A DNA stretch of 64,000 nt. It comes from Solibacillus merdavium (GTDB taxonomy: Bacteria; Bacillota; Bacilli; Bacillales_A; Planococcaceae). The stretch covers positions 62,001-126,000 of the forward strand of contig NZ_JACSPW010000003.1 of assembly GCF_014836935.1 (NCBI RefSeq), read 5' to 3'. The notes below the pieces were generated by a model, which did no database searches, was not told the DNA's origin, and was given only the letters and a program-made list of their open reading frames with translations. Position numbers and translations under genes: made by a program. Below, one piece after another: positions 51,314 through 60,226 of this stretch. Numbering within the stretch: position 1 is the first letter of the stretch; the number at the start of each line of letters is the position of its first letter.

Positions 51314-53311
51314 GTGGAAAACAATAACAATAAAAAAGTCGAACAATTGCAGCAGTTTACAGCGAAAGATGAAGGTAAGCCACTAACTACGAACCATGGA
51401 CTGAAGTTAACGAATGACGAGCATTCATTAACAATTGGTGAGCGCGGTCCTACTATAATGGAAGACTTTCATTTTCGTGAAAAAATGACACATTTTGACC
51501 ATGAGCGTATTCCGGAGCGTGTCGTACATGCGAGGGGCTCAGGCGCACATGGTGTGTTTGAAAGCTATGGCGATGCCTCAGATATTACAATGGCTCATTT
51601 CTTAGGAGAGAAAGGTCGACAAACACCTGTATTTGTACGTTTCTCAACAGTAGCAGGATCACGGGGCTCAGCAGAAACAGTTCGTGATGTACGAGGTTTT
51701 GCAACGAAATTTTATACAGAAGAAGGAAATTATGATTTAGTCGGAAATAATATTCCTGTTTTCTTCATTCAGGATGCGATTAAATTCCCTGATTTCGTCC
51801 ATGCTGTTAAACCGGAGCCACATAATGAAATTCCTCAAGCGCAAAGTGCCCATGATACGTTTTGGGATTTTGTCGTAAATAATGAAGAAACGGCGCATAT
51901 GACAATGTGGCATATGTCTGACCGTGCAATACCGAAGAGCTACCGCCAAATGGAAGGCTTTGGTGTAAACACATTCCGATTTGTTAATGCCAATGGAGAA
52001 GCTCATTTCGTAAAATTCCATTGGAAGCCTGTACAAGGTATGGAATCTTTAGTGTGGGATGAAGCTCAAAAAATAGCAGGTAAAGATCCTGATTTCCATC
52101 GTCGTGACCTGTTTGACCAAATCGAAGCAGGGAACTACCCGGAATATGAGCTAGCAGTACAGTTAATTCCACAAGAAGACGAGTTTAAATTTGATTTTGA
52201 TATTTTGGATCCAACAAAAATTTGGCCAGAAGAGCTTATTCCTCTTCGAAAGCTTGGAAAAATGACGTTAAATCGCAATGTTGATAACTTCTTTGCTGAA
52301 ACAGAACAAATTGCATTCCATGTTGGTCATGTTGTTCCAGGAATTGATTTTTCAAATGATCCATTGTTACAAGGGCGTTTATTCTCTTATACAGATACAC
52401 AGCTTATCCGTTTAGGTGGACCAAACTTCCATGAGCTGCCTATAAACCGTCCAGTATGCCCATTCCATAACAATCAGCGTGATGGATACGGTCGTATGAC
52501 GATCAATAAAGGACGTGTTGCTTATGGAAGAAATGGTTTACAAAACGATACACCGCATGTAGTGGATCAAAAAGACGGTGGCTATGCTCATTACCAAGAA
52601 AAAATTGAAGGACGCAAAGTACGCGCGCGAAGCCTATCATTTGAAGATCATTATTCGCAGGCCCGTCAATTCTGGTTAAGCCAAACGTCTGTAGAACAGC
52701 AGCATATTATTGATGCCTTCTGTTTTGAATTAGGAAAAGTAGAAACAATTGAAATCCGTAAAGCTGCAGTGGATATGTTTGCGCGAGTGGACCGTGTGAT
52801 GGCTGAACAAATTGCACAGCGAATTGGTGTATCCGCTCCAGATGCGTCAATCGAGCAGGTAGCGGACTTGCCACCATCAGATGCTGTAAGTATATTAAAG
52901 AATCAAGTGCCGATTTTAAAGACAAGAAAGGTCGGTATTATTGTTGACACAAACAGTAATGTGGATGATCTAATTCAAAGTTTGGAAAATGAAGGGGTTA
53001 TTGTTGAGTTAATCAGTGATAAACAAGGTATAATCAATAAACGTGAAATTGATCATACATTAGAGACGGCAGACCCTGTTCTTTACGATGGGCTATTTAT
53101 AGCAGCAAGCTTTACAGATGTAGTACAAAACCGTAAAATGCAAAGATTTGCAGATGAAATATTCAATCATTATAAAACACTAGGCTATATTGCATTTGAA
53201 AGTATGGATAAATTGTACGCAAATGCACCAGGTGTTGTAACAGCGCCTGATGAATTTATCAATGCTTTAAAAATGGGCCGCCATTTTGACCGTACAGATG
53301 CAACGGGATGA
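51314..53311 (+). CDS. katE: Large-subunit heme catalase (KatE type)
   Basis: 665 residues, the long clade-2 form. GTG start with GAGGAGG 8 bp upstream. Distal His72 sits in RVVHARGSGAHG, and Tyr359 in RLFSYTDTQ is the proximal heme ligand; NNIPVFFIQDAIKFPDFVHA carries the distal Asn. The last 150 residues (from VGIIVDTNSN) form the DJ-1/flavodoxin-like domain found only in large catalases. It removes hydrogen peroxide. In Bacillus such catalases respond to SigB; no SigB promoter could be found upstream. A strong terminator follows. Confidence 0.96.
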   Translation: MENNNNKKVEQLQQFTAKDEGKPLTTNHGLKLTNDEHSLTIGERGPTIMEDFHFREKMTHFDHERIPERVVHARGSGAHGVFESYGDASDITMAHFLGEKGRQTPVFVRFSTVAGSRGSAETVRDVRGFATKFYTEEGNYDLVGNNIPVFFIQDAIKFPDFVHAVKPEPHNEIPQAQSAHDTFWDFVVNNEETAHMTMWHMSDRAIPKSYRQMEGFGVNTFRFVNANGEAHFVKFHWKPVQGMESLVWDEAQKIAGKDPDFHRRDLFDQIEAGNYPEYELAVQLIPQEDEFKFDFDILDPTKIWPEELIPLRKLGKMTLNRNVDNFFAETEQIAFHVGHVVPGIDFSNDPLLQGRLFSYTDTQLIRLGGPNFHELPINRPVCPFHNNQRDGYGRMTINKGRVAYGRNGLQNDTPHVVDQKDGGYAHYQEKIEGRKVRARSLSFEDHYSQARQFWLSQTSVEQQHIIDAFCFELGKVETIEIRKAAVDMFARVDRVMAEQIAQRIGVSAPDASIEQVADLPPSDAVSILKNQVPILKTRKVGIIVDTNSNVDDLIQSLENEGVIVELISDKQGIINKREIDHTLETADPVLYDGLFIAASFTDVVQNRKMQRFADEIFNHYKTLGYIAFESMDKLYANAPGVVTAPDEFINALKMGRHFDRTDATG

Positions 53312-53387
53312 TTTTTATATAATTAAATAAGCAGTATAAAGTTCAAAAGGGCATTTCTCTCTATTAGAAAAATGTCAGTTTATCGAC

Positions 53388-53430
53388 AAAAGGTCTCGAG
53401 AGTTTGTCTCTCGAGACCTTTTGTCTTTTT
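53388..53430 (+). terminator. Terminator of katE
   Basis: Perfect 15-bp arms AAAAGGTCTCGAGAG / CTCTCGAGACCTTTT followed by GTCTTTTTATT. Confidence 0.95.
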
Positions 53431-54178
53431 ATTAGAAATTTTAACTAGATGTTTAGTCAAAACAAGTTATTAGATCAGTCCTATTTCAAGTTGTCCACGT
53501 TCATTGATTTGATTGCTTATCGTATCTCACATTATTTAAAGAGATTAATAAGTTGATTGGAGTGGAGGGACCGTGACTCCACCGGGAACCGCACGCGCGG
53601 AAGATCCACTAAATTGTGCCTACCGTTGTAGGCGCAATTTAGTTAGCTGGAGCCGTGCCCGGGGAAAGCATCGGTCCCGGAATGGAAATAAACGGTTCAA
53701 TGTTAAATTTAATTTTAAAATAGACACTTTTTAAGAGATTGTCTACAGGCTGCGCTGATTTTTTTTGTTGTACATAAAATATTATTTTCAAGTAATTTTA
53801 AATGCAGAAAACATCATCTTACTTTTTGCTGTGAAATTGCTAGTTTACTAGAGTATGATATTATGAATGGGTATAAAAGCCAATATGAAATTTCCATGAC
53901 AAAGAGAGTTATCGAATTATTTGGACATTAACAAGAGCTTATATGAATAAAAGGAAAGGGGGAATTTATGCAGTAACTAGAATGGAAACTATAATTGATA
54001 TTAGAGCTGAGGTCATTATTACCAAGGCAGAACGGTTATTTAAATATTATCACAGGATAGCATTTTAATGAATGAATCATATTAATATGGATTCTGAAAA
54101 ATCTTATGTGAGGAATAACCTAATTTATCTTTCTTATACATACTGAACCGTAGTTATAAAAAAAGGGGAGTGAGGCTT
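53431..54178. other. 750-bp region with a GC-rich repeat and no confirmed gene
   Basis: Besides the repeat at 53552-53693 it has AT-rich DNA with no frame above 30 codons. A ribosome-site-like AAAGGAAAGGGGG near 53951 is followed by ATG CAG TAA, and 14 bp further by a 28-codon frame (53982-54068); this may be a decayed gene. Confidence 0.5.
53552..53693 (+). repeat. GC-rich intergenic repeat, copy 2
   Basis: Same layout as copies 1 and 3: GATTGGAGTGGAGGG, GACTCCACCGGGAACCGCACG, then a variable inner stem (ACTAAATTG / CAATTTAGT), GGAGCCGTGCCCGGGGAAAGC and GGAATGGAAATAAACGG. Confidence 0.68.
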
Positions 54179-55234
54179 TTGAAAAATATATTAAAAATTG
54201 GAAGCGCATTTATTGGCGTGATTGTGGGTGCAGGGTTCGCTTCAGGACAAGAAATACTGCAATACTTTACGAGCTTCGGAACACTCGGGATATTCGGAGC
54301 AATTTTATCAACTGTACTGTTTTCAGGCATTGGTATGCTTTTAGTTTGGCTAGGCAGTTATACAAAAACGACATCACATAAAGATGTTATTTACAGAATT
54401 AGCGGGCGTTACCTTGGAACTGTCATCGATTTAATTCTTATCTTTACGTTGTTTGGTGTAGGTGTCGTTATGCTAGCCGGGGCAGGTTCAAACTTAAACC
54501 AACAGTTTGGATTACCGATCTTTGTAGGTACGACTCTTATGACAATACTCGTATTATTGACAGGTTTTTTAAAGGTAAATCGAGTCGTTTCCATTATTGG
54601 AAGCATTACGCCGATTCTCATTATTTTTATTATATTTATTGCGATTTATAGTTTTCTAACGATGAATGGAACTTTTACATCGTTAAACGACGTAGCTCAA
54701 GCTACACCGACTACTTTACCAAACTGGTTTATTTCCAGTATTAATTACGTTTCATTTAATATTGCTGTTGGAGCTTCGATGTCAATTGTTATGGGCGGGG
54801 CTGAAAAAAGTCCAAAAACAGCAGCGCTCGGTGGATTATTGGGTGGACTCGTTTTAGGAATACTAATTCTCTTAATCCATTTAGCTATTTTCTCGAAAAT
54901 CGAAGAAGTTGGAACGTTGGACATGCCAATGCTGGGGATAGTTAGTAATTTATCGCCAACACTAGGTATTGTCATGTCATTAGTTATCTTTGCAATGATT
55001 TATAATACAGCGGTTGGAATGTTCTTTTCTTTCTCAGCTCGTTTTGCAGAATCAGGAACAAAGAAATTTAAAATATTCTTCATCATTACAATGACTGTTG
55101 GCTATTTAGCAAGTTATGTAGGATTTACTGGACTAGTTAGTTATTTTTATCCTCTAATTGGTTATTTGGGAATTATCCTAATTGTAGTGTTAGTGGCTGC
55201 TCCGTTTATTATTAAGAGACAAGAAGTACGATAA
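54179..55234 (+). CDS. ykvI: YkvI-like membrane transporter
   Basis: 351 residues from TTG 54179, 8 bp after AGGGGAG; a GTG at 54170 lies on that site. Ten hydrophobic helices, with IGSAFIGVIVGAGFASGQEI (7-26) and YVSFNIAVGASMSIVMGG (about 192-209), the pattern of the YkvI family related to branched-chain amino-acid carriers of the APC superfamily. The substrate is not known. The 3' region carries a terminator-like stem that contains a GC-rich repeat (55267-55516). Confidence 0.85.
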   Translation: MKNILKIGSAFIGVIVGAGFASGQEILQYFTSFGTLGIFGAILSTVLFSGIGMLLVWLGSYTKTTSHKDVIYRISGRYLGTVIDLILIFTLFGVGVVMLAGAGSNLNQQFGLPIFVGTTLMTILVLLTGFLKVNRVVSIIGSITPILIIFIIFIAIYSFLTMNGTFTSLNDVAQATPTTLPNWFISSINYVSFNIAVGASMSIVMGGAEKSPKTAALGGLLGGLVLGILILLIHLAIFSKIEEVGTLDMPMLGIVSNLSPTLGIVMSLVIFAMIYNTAVGMFFSFSARFAESGTKKFKIFFIITMTVGYLASYVGFTGLVSYFYPLIGYLGIILIVVLVAAPFIIKRQEVR

Positions 55235-55337
55235 TTTATAAGAAGAACGAATAAAGCATTTAAATCAAAAGAGGTCGGGACATAAGTAGAAAACTTTTTA
55301 AATGAACGGAATTTATATAATAAAAATAAACTTTATT

Positions 55338-55446
55338 AAAATTGGTTGGAGTGAAGGGTCGACTCCAGCGGGAACAGCACGACGCCTGAGACTACAGGCT
55401 CAGGCCGTGCCCGCGGAAAGCGTACCCGTAACGGAAACCAATTTTC
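55338..55446 (+). repeat. GC-rich intergenic repeat, copy 3
   Basis: Bounded by ATTGGTT / AACCAAT. GGTTGGAGTGAAGGG, CGACTCCAGCGGGAACAGC, the inner stem GCCTGAGACTACAGGCTCAGGC, then GTGCCCGCGGAAAGCGTACC. Confidence 0.7.
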
Positions 55447-55455
55447 TGCGTATCA

Positions 55456-55497
55456 AAAAAATACAATTATTCTCCAAGGAGAATAATTGTATTTTTA
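55456..55497. terminator. Bidirectional terminator between ykvI and yndJ
   Basis: AAAATACAATTATTCTCC pairs perfectly with GGAGAATAATTGTATTTT, with A and T tracts on both sides. Confidence 0.9.
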
Positions 55498-55526
55498 TTT
55501 TGTCTCAGCCTCTTTTTTTCTGTACT

Positions 55527-57086
55527 TCATCTATTAGTTTTTTTCTCAATTTGATATTCAATATGTAAAAACTTCATTCCAAACAGTTTCATATCATGGG
55601 TTGCGGTAAGCAGTCCTTTGTGTTCCTTTATAATAAAATACTCATGTAGCGGTAGTTTGAATACATAGGAACCGATCGCCAAATACGTACCGGCATCGCC
55701 TTGTCCATCACTCGTTAAGTACAGTATGCCGTCTTTTGCGGAAAGCTGTAAGATACCGTGCATCGAAGAAAAGGGCAAAGGCAGGGCGATATTCATAAAG
55801 GTATTGATTGTATCGGTATGCTGCGAATAAATGGCATTAAATACGGGTTTGCCATTAATCGATCGTTGCCAGACGCGCGGTTTTTCTCGTCCGTCATTTT
55901 GCGGATCGACTTCCAGAATTTCACCGTCCATCACAATTGTTTTTGAAGAGAACGGTAAATTCAGCTGTCCCATTTTCCGGCTAATAAACTGATACACAAA
56001 AGCAAAGGGTTTAAACCATGTTTCCCATTGAACAGACGCTTTTAATTCAAACTGCATTGTTCGTTCATAAAACTCAACGATTAAAACAGGGATTTCCTCT
56101 TTATTAAGATAAGATGCCATATCATCGATCAATCCACGCGCTGGTTTGTTTGTTGGAGAAAATCGCCCGCGGATTTTACTTACCGGAAATGAATAATCGT
56201 TATGCTTTGTCGGCGGAGTATAAAGACTCCAAGCGAATACCACGGCAATACCAAACCCTAAACAATTTAAAAGCCCATGGAAGTTCAGCATATCCGGAAT
56301 ATCTACAATAATCATTCCAGTTAAATTACTGTAAGCGTATAAAAATGACCAAATAATTGTAAAACATAATGTTATAAAGGCCAGCCGGATAAATAAGCTT
56401 TGCACACGCGGCAACCGCCATTTCATGACATAAAAGCTAATACTGAAAATAGCGAGTACATATAAGCTGACCGAAATGATTTCAACAATTCTTGAAAAGG
56501 TAATCCCGAGAGCTACGAGCATTGGTCCTGCGGCAATAACGACACAGCAAATTTTATAGTATCGGGTCATATGAAGACGCCCAATCAATCCGACTGTAAT
56601 ACATAGTAAAAAGGCGGAGTAATGAAAATGAATAGCGGTGAGCCAAGTAATAATTGGACTAAACCCTGTATTCAATTGCAGATGGAATGCCAAAAACCAT
56701 AGTCCACCCATCACAATATAAATCAGTCCGATATCAATCATTATTTCAGCCGTGTTCGTAAATCCCCGTCTCAAAAATCGGTTGACCCCATGGGAAGCAA
56801 TGACAAGTGTACTTAGCAAATAAGCCAGCACACAAAGTAGGATGAGGAAATCCTGTTGCGTGAAATACAGCATTGTTACAGCAAATTGGCCGATTACAAT
56901 TATCAGCTTTTGCCAATTTTTCAGCAAAACTAACTGTTCCAGAATGACCGGTACAAAGATCAGTTGTGCTAATGTTAAATAATAGTACATTGATGTTGGC
57001 TCATTAAATAACAGTAGGGCAGCCATACAAGTAAGACCGATGATTGTTAAAGGTCTACTGAGCACACGGCGTAAACTGACCAGCAT
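55527..57086 (-). CDS. yndJ: YndJ-like membrane protein
   Basis: 519 residues: about ten membrane helices in the first 310 residues, then a soluble domain of about 200 residues (IEFYERTMQFELKASV, MDGEILEVDPQNDG, YLTSDGQGDAGTYLAIG). This fits YndJ (543 residues in B. subtilis). It is third in a yndG-yndH-yndJ operon with the same order as B. subtilis and overlaps yndH by 32 bp; an internal start could reduce that overlap. Function is unknown. Confidence 0.85.
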   Translation of the reverse strand: MLVSLRRVLSRPLTIIGLTCMAALLLFNEPTSMYYYLTLAQLIFVPVILEQLVLLKNWQKLIIVIGQFAVTMLYFTQQDFLILLCVLAYLLSTLVIASHGVNRFLRRGFTNTAEIMIDIGLIYIVMGGLWFLAFHLQLNTGFSPIITWLTAIHFHYSAFLLCITVGLIGRLHMTRYYKICCVVIAAGPMLVALGITFSRIVEIISVSLYVLAIFSISFYVMKWRLPRVQSLFIRLAFITLCFTIIWSFLYAYSNLTGMIIVDIPDMLNFHGLLNCLGFGIAVVFAWSLYTPPTKHNDYSFPVSKIRGRFSPTNKPARGLIDDMASYLNKEEIPVLIVEFYERTMQFELKASVQWETWFKPFAFVYQFISRKMGQLNLPFSSKTIVMDGEILEVDPQNDGREKPRVWQRSINGKPVFNAIYSQHTDTINTFMNIALPLPFSSMHGILQLSAKDGILYLTSDGQGDAGTYLAIGSYVFKLPLHEYFIIKEHKGLLTATHDMKLFGMKFLHIEYQIEKKTNR

Positions 57087-57663
57087 ACATCATCATCCTT
57101 CCAATTAAATCATTGTAAATGGAGACATGAATCGTATAAACATCCAGCACATCATTATATCCTTCTGTCACAACTACGCGACCTGTCAGTTTCCTTGGCA
57201 AAGCAACCTCTGTCTGGCCAATTACAGCACGTTGGTCAGCAGAGCGGATCATTAAGAAACCGTCCTTCGTCACATCCATTTTTAAATCCGAGTAGAACAG
57301 TGCCGGATCCCCTAAATAATCTTTTACGATTTTCCGCTCCAAATCGACAGTCATTGTCGCATTGAACTTGCGTGTTGTCTGATCAAAGAAAAAAGTACGT
57401 TCCCAATAGACTTCGGCTTCTTTTTCATTGTTAGTTCTCGCTGTATTCGTTATTATAAAAGGAATTTCCTTGCCGTACTCGGGAAAAAGGAAATCGGTTT
57501 TCGTAAACAAATGATACATCGGACGTAAAAAACGTGGTCCGGAATGAATGACTTGCATTGTTCCTTGTGCATAAAAAGGCTGGTCTAATGGAAGATGGTA
57601 TCTTTCCTGCAGTTTTGGATGAAGCCTGTTAAAGTCATTTGCCAGCAATGTTTCATAAATCAT
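57055..57663 (-). CDS. yndH: DUF4166 protein YndH
   Basis: 202 residues from ATG 57663, with AAAGAGG 8 bp upstream. The DUF4166 pattern is present: LHPKLQERYHLP, GTMQVIHSGPRFLRPMYHL and SIYNDLIGRMMMYAGQF. A soluble protein of unknown role; the domain also occurs in proteins fused to lipid-modifying parts. Directly after yndG (2 bp gap). Confidence 0.87.
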   Translation of the reverse strand: MIYETLLANDFNRLHPKLQERYHLPLDQPFYAQGTMQVIHSGPRFLRPMYHLFTKTDFLFPEYGKEIPFIITNTARTNNEKEAEVYWERTFFFDQTTRKFNATMTVDLERKIVKDYLGDPALFYSDLKMDVTKDGFLMIRSADQRAVIGQTEVALPRKLTGRVVVTEGYNDVLDVYTIHVSIYNDLIGRMMMYAGQFTPCAQ

Positions 57664-57664
57664 A

Positions 57665-58573
57665 TTAAGCACCTCTTTTTCGTTTGCAAAATCTTGCAGT
57701 TGGTAATTCTTTTGTCAGTAGTAAAGCAATGATGGAAGCAAACCATAATCCAATATTCAGTGTGACGACATTAAATGGAGCCGTTGCAACTGTGGGCTCC
57801 GCAATGATTGCGCTTAATGTCAGCAAAGGGAACAACACAATTTGTGCCTTTAGCAGCAGCGGTTGCAATTTGGGTACCAAAAAAAGGATTCCAATCATCA
57901 TTTCCAAAACGCCAATCCAAACAATTGCTGTGGACGCTTGGCCCAATGATAGCGGTGACAGTTTCATCAGCATATCAATCTCAAGCGGATGCTTCATCAG
58001 CACTTTCGGTATGAGACCTTGGTACATCCACGTAAAACTAAATAGAAAGCAGAGCAGATAATAACTGAAAAATCGCCGGTATTGTGTGACCGGTTTTTCT
58101 CCGGATTCAATCCACCTAGCGAGTACATTAAAACTAAGTGCGGTAGCCCAACCGATTACAGGGCGGAACAGCTGATCGAATAATTGACCGAGTTGACCGA
58201 ATCGCACGTCATAGTCATACTGGGTGAGAAAAGTTACATGGTCACCATTCGGTATATATTGCCAATAGCCGCGACCTTCCTTAATTGGGGATATCCGTTG
58301 CGGTGTCCCAAAATGGAGAGAAGACGTTTTAACACCACTTGCTTTTTCGTGTGTTCCTTTACTTTCCCCCCAACCAGTCACCGATAGACCCGGCATCACT
58401 TTGGTTGTATATGTAAATGTTTGAGGAGCATCCTCATGCTGTTTTTCAATATAGGTAATCGAAGTAAATCGCAAATCCCACTGTTCATGTAGGTCGGGCT
58501 GCTGTGTATAGTGCCATACTTTTTCAATCGAGCTGTCTATTACGGTTTCCACATAAATCGGCTTTTTCTTCAA
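57665..58573 (-). CDS. yndG: SRPBCC plus DoxX-like membrane protein YndG
   Basis: 302 residues from TTG 58573 (AAAGGAG 9 bp upstream; the ATG at 58618 has no site). Residues 1-155 are an SRPBCC ligand-binding fold (VETVIDSSIEKVWHYTQQPD, TQYDYDVRFGQLGQLFD), and residues 170-300 are a DoxX-like four-helix membrane part (TAIVWIGVLEMMIGILFLVP). It leads the yndGHJ operon. The function is unknown; the fused domains suggest handling of a hydrophobic ligand at the membrane (inference). Confidence 0.85.
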   Translation of the reverse strand: MKKKPIYVETVIDSSIEKVWHYTQQPDLHEQWDLRFTSITYIEKQHEDAPQTFTYTTKVMPGLSVTGWGESKGTHEKASGVKTSSLHFGTPQRISPIKEGRGYWQYIPNGDHVTFLTQYDYDVRFGQLGQLFDQLFRPVIGWATALSFNVLARWIESGEKPVTQYRRFFSYYLLCFLFSFTWMYQGLIPKVLMKHPLEIDMLMKLSPLSLGQASTAIVWIGVLEMMIGILFLVPKLQPLLLKAQIVLFPLLTLSAIIAEPTVATAPFNVVTLNIGLWFASIIALLLTKELPTARFCKRKRGA

Positions 58574-58756
58574 GAGGCTCAGCTCCTTTATTAAAATAAA
58601 AAAATGTATTCTTTTCATTCATCATACATTAATTTAACCATCCTGATTAGACAGAAATAATAGAAAATTTTTTAATAGAATGAATACCGATATTTTACAA
58701 TATGAAGTTTTATAGGCTATTGATCGATTGAATAACCGAATTATAGGGGGAAAGCA

Positions 58757-58810
58757 ATGGACTTTATTTTGAAACGAAACCAATTAATGTCTGATATTAA
58801 CTTCCAGTAA
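58757..58810 (+). CDS. Possible 17-residue peptide gene
   Basis: ATG at 58757, 4 bp after TAGGGGGAAA, encodes MDFILKRNQLMSDINFQ and a stop. A weak terminator-like stem follows at 58820-58858. The ribosome site is strong for so short a frame, but coding cannot be shown. It lies 158 bp before the GntR gene and could be a leader peptide. Confidence 0.3.
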   Translation: MDFILKRNQLMSDINFQ

Positions 58811-58819
58811 GATAATTCC

Positions 58820-58858
58820 AACCGAGAAGACCCGTTCATAAAATTGAGCGGTTTTTTT
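58820..58858 (+). terminator. Weak terminator-like hairpin
   Basis: AACCG pairs with CGGTT, followed by seven T; the stem is only five strong pairs. Confidence 0.35.
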
Positions 58859-58922
58859 ATGTTCGAAAAAGATATTTTTATTTTATTCGAAAGATTTCAT
58901 TGACAATAAATGGTGTCATTAT

Positions 58923-58951
58923 ATATTGTATATAAAGTATATATACAATAT
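58923..58951. promoter_or_regulatory. GntR/YtrA-type operator
   Basis: Two 11-bp arms ATATTGTATAT and ATATACAATAT around a 7-bp centre, 17 bp before the GntR start. The palindrome is perfect and probably binds the encoded regulator. Confidence 0.7.
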
Positions 58952-58967
58952 GAATTGAGGATAAAGC

Positions 58968-59345
58968 ATGCAAATTTTAATCGCTCACAATTCGAAAGAA
59001 CCGATTTACGAGCAAATCTTTCATCAAATTAAGAAAAGTATTTTGGCAAACGAACTTCCTGCGGGCTATGCGTTACCTTCTATGCGCAATATGGCAAAAG
59101 ATTTAGAGGTCAGTGTGATTACGACAAAGCGCGCCTATGAAGAGTTGGAAAAGGCCGGATTAATTTACTCTGTTGTCGGGAAGGGCTCCTTTGTTTCGGA
59201 GCAAAATATCGAAATGATTATTGAAAGAAAACAAAAAGTAATTGAAGAACAGCTGAGTCAGGCCATAAAAAACAGCAAGGAAATCGGTTTAAGTTTAGAT
59301 GAACTAAAAGAAATTATGACACTGTTATATGAGGAGATGGATTAA
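58968..59345 (+). CDS. GntR family regulator, YtrA subfamily
   Basis: 125 residues: the short YtrA form, with a winged HTH (about 10-75: PIYEQIFHQIKKSILANELP, YALPSMRNMAKDLEVSVITT, YEELEKAGLIYSVVGKGSFVS) and a short C-terminal dimerisation helix instead of a ligand domain. YtrA-type regulators control adjacent ABC transporters. The perfect palindrome at 58923-58951 is the likely operator. GAGG precedes the ATG. The next gene's ATG overlaps the stop. Confidence 0.93.
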   Translation: MQILIAHNSKEPIYEQIFHQIKKSILANELPAGYALPSMRNMAKDLEVSVITTKRAYEELEKAGLIYSVVGKGSFVSEQNIEMIIERKQKVIEEQLSQAIKNSKEIGLSLDELKEIMTLLYEEMD

Positions 59346-60226
59346 TGGAATCAATTATTCAATTTACAAACGTAAATAAAGCATTCAATGATTTTGCGAT
59401 TAAGAACCTTACTTTTGAGATAAAAAAAGGATTTGTAACGGGCTTTGTTGGGGCAAATGGAACAGGGAAATCTACGGCGATTAAGCTGCTTATGAATTTA
59501 CTGCAGCCTGACAGTGGGGAAGTAAAGGTTTTCGGCTTAAATTATAAAGATCATGAAAAAGTAATCAAACAGAAAATTGGTTTCGTCTATGATGATCATG
59601 TGTTTTATGAACATCTTACTTTGCAGGAAATGAAGAATTTAATTCAGCCAGTATATACACAATGGGACGACGAGCTTTTTTATAAATATGTTGAACAATT
59701 CCAATTACCTTTAAAAAAGAAAAAGTTAAAAACCTTCTCTAAAGGGATGATGATGAAAGCCTCACTGGCAATTGCTTTGTCCCATCACGCAGAACTAATA
59801 ATTATGGATGAACCGACAGCAGGATTGGATCCGGTGTTCAGACGTGAGTTTTTAAATTTATTGCATGAAATTGTGCAGGATGGTGAAAAAACGATTTTCT
59901 TTTCTACTCATATCACGTCAGATTTAGATCGGATTGCAGATTATATCGTCTTCCTGCACAATGGGGAACTAATATTTATGCATGAATTTTATACGATTGC
60001 AGAAAAATATGTGCTCGTTAAAGGTGGGTTGGATTTACTTGATCCGGACACTGAGAAAGAATTTATTGCGATTCGAAAAACTAAAATGGGATTTGAAGGT
60101 TTGTCATCTAATAAAGGGCGAGTCATGCAATTATTTGGAGACTTAGCTTTATACGAAACAGCAACATTGGAAGATATTATGTTCTATACAAAGAAAGGCG
60201 GGGAGAAGGGTGTATCAATTAGTTAA
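59345..60226 (+). CDS. ABC transporter ATP-binding protein (YtrB-like)
   Basis: 293 residues. Walker A GANGTGKST (about 37-45); signature FSKGMMMKASLAIAL near 135, with SKGM in place of the usual SGGQ; Walker B LIIMDEPTAGLDP near 155; then the switch His in FFSTHITSD. The C-terminal 80 residues form an extension. It overlaps GntR by 1 bp. Such pairs export peptides or antibiotics, or sense wall stress. The substrate is unknown. Confidence 0.9.
   Translation: MESIIQFTNVNKAFNDFAIKNLTFEIKKGFVTGFVGANGTGKSTAIKLLMNLLQPDSGEVKVFGLNYKDHEKVIKQKIGFVYDDHVFYEHLTLQEMKNLIQPVYTQWDDELFYKYVEQFQLPLKKKKLKTFSKGMMMKASLAIALSHHAELIIMDEPTAGLDPVFRREFLNLLHEIVQDGEKTIFFSTHITSDLDRIADYIVFLHNGELIFMHEFYTIAEKYVLVKGGLDLLDPDTEKEFIAIRKTKMGFEGLSSNKGRVMQLFGDLALYETATLEDIMFYTKKGGEKGVSIS

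Larger units (their letters stand above)
55267..55516. repeat. Terminator-like outer stem enclosing a GC-rich repeat and a second terminator
   Basis: AAAAGAGGTCGGGACA (55267-55282) pairs with TGTCTCAGCCTCTTTT (55501-55516). About 220 bp lie between the arms: the GC-rich copy 3 and the hairpin at 55456-55497. Confidence 0.6.

Noticed and set aside
50967-51386. Long frame overlapping the katE start
   Set aside because: Its first part is repeat copy E; the later part runs through the orphan terminator and into katE out of frame.
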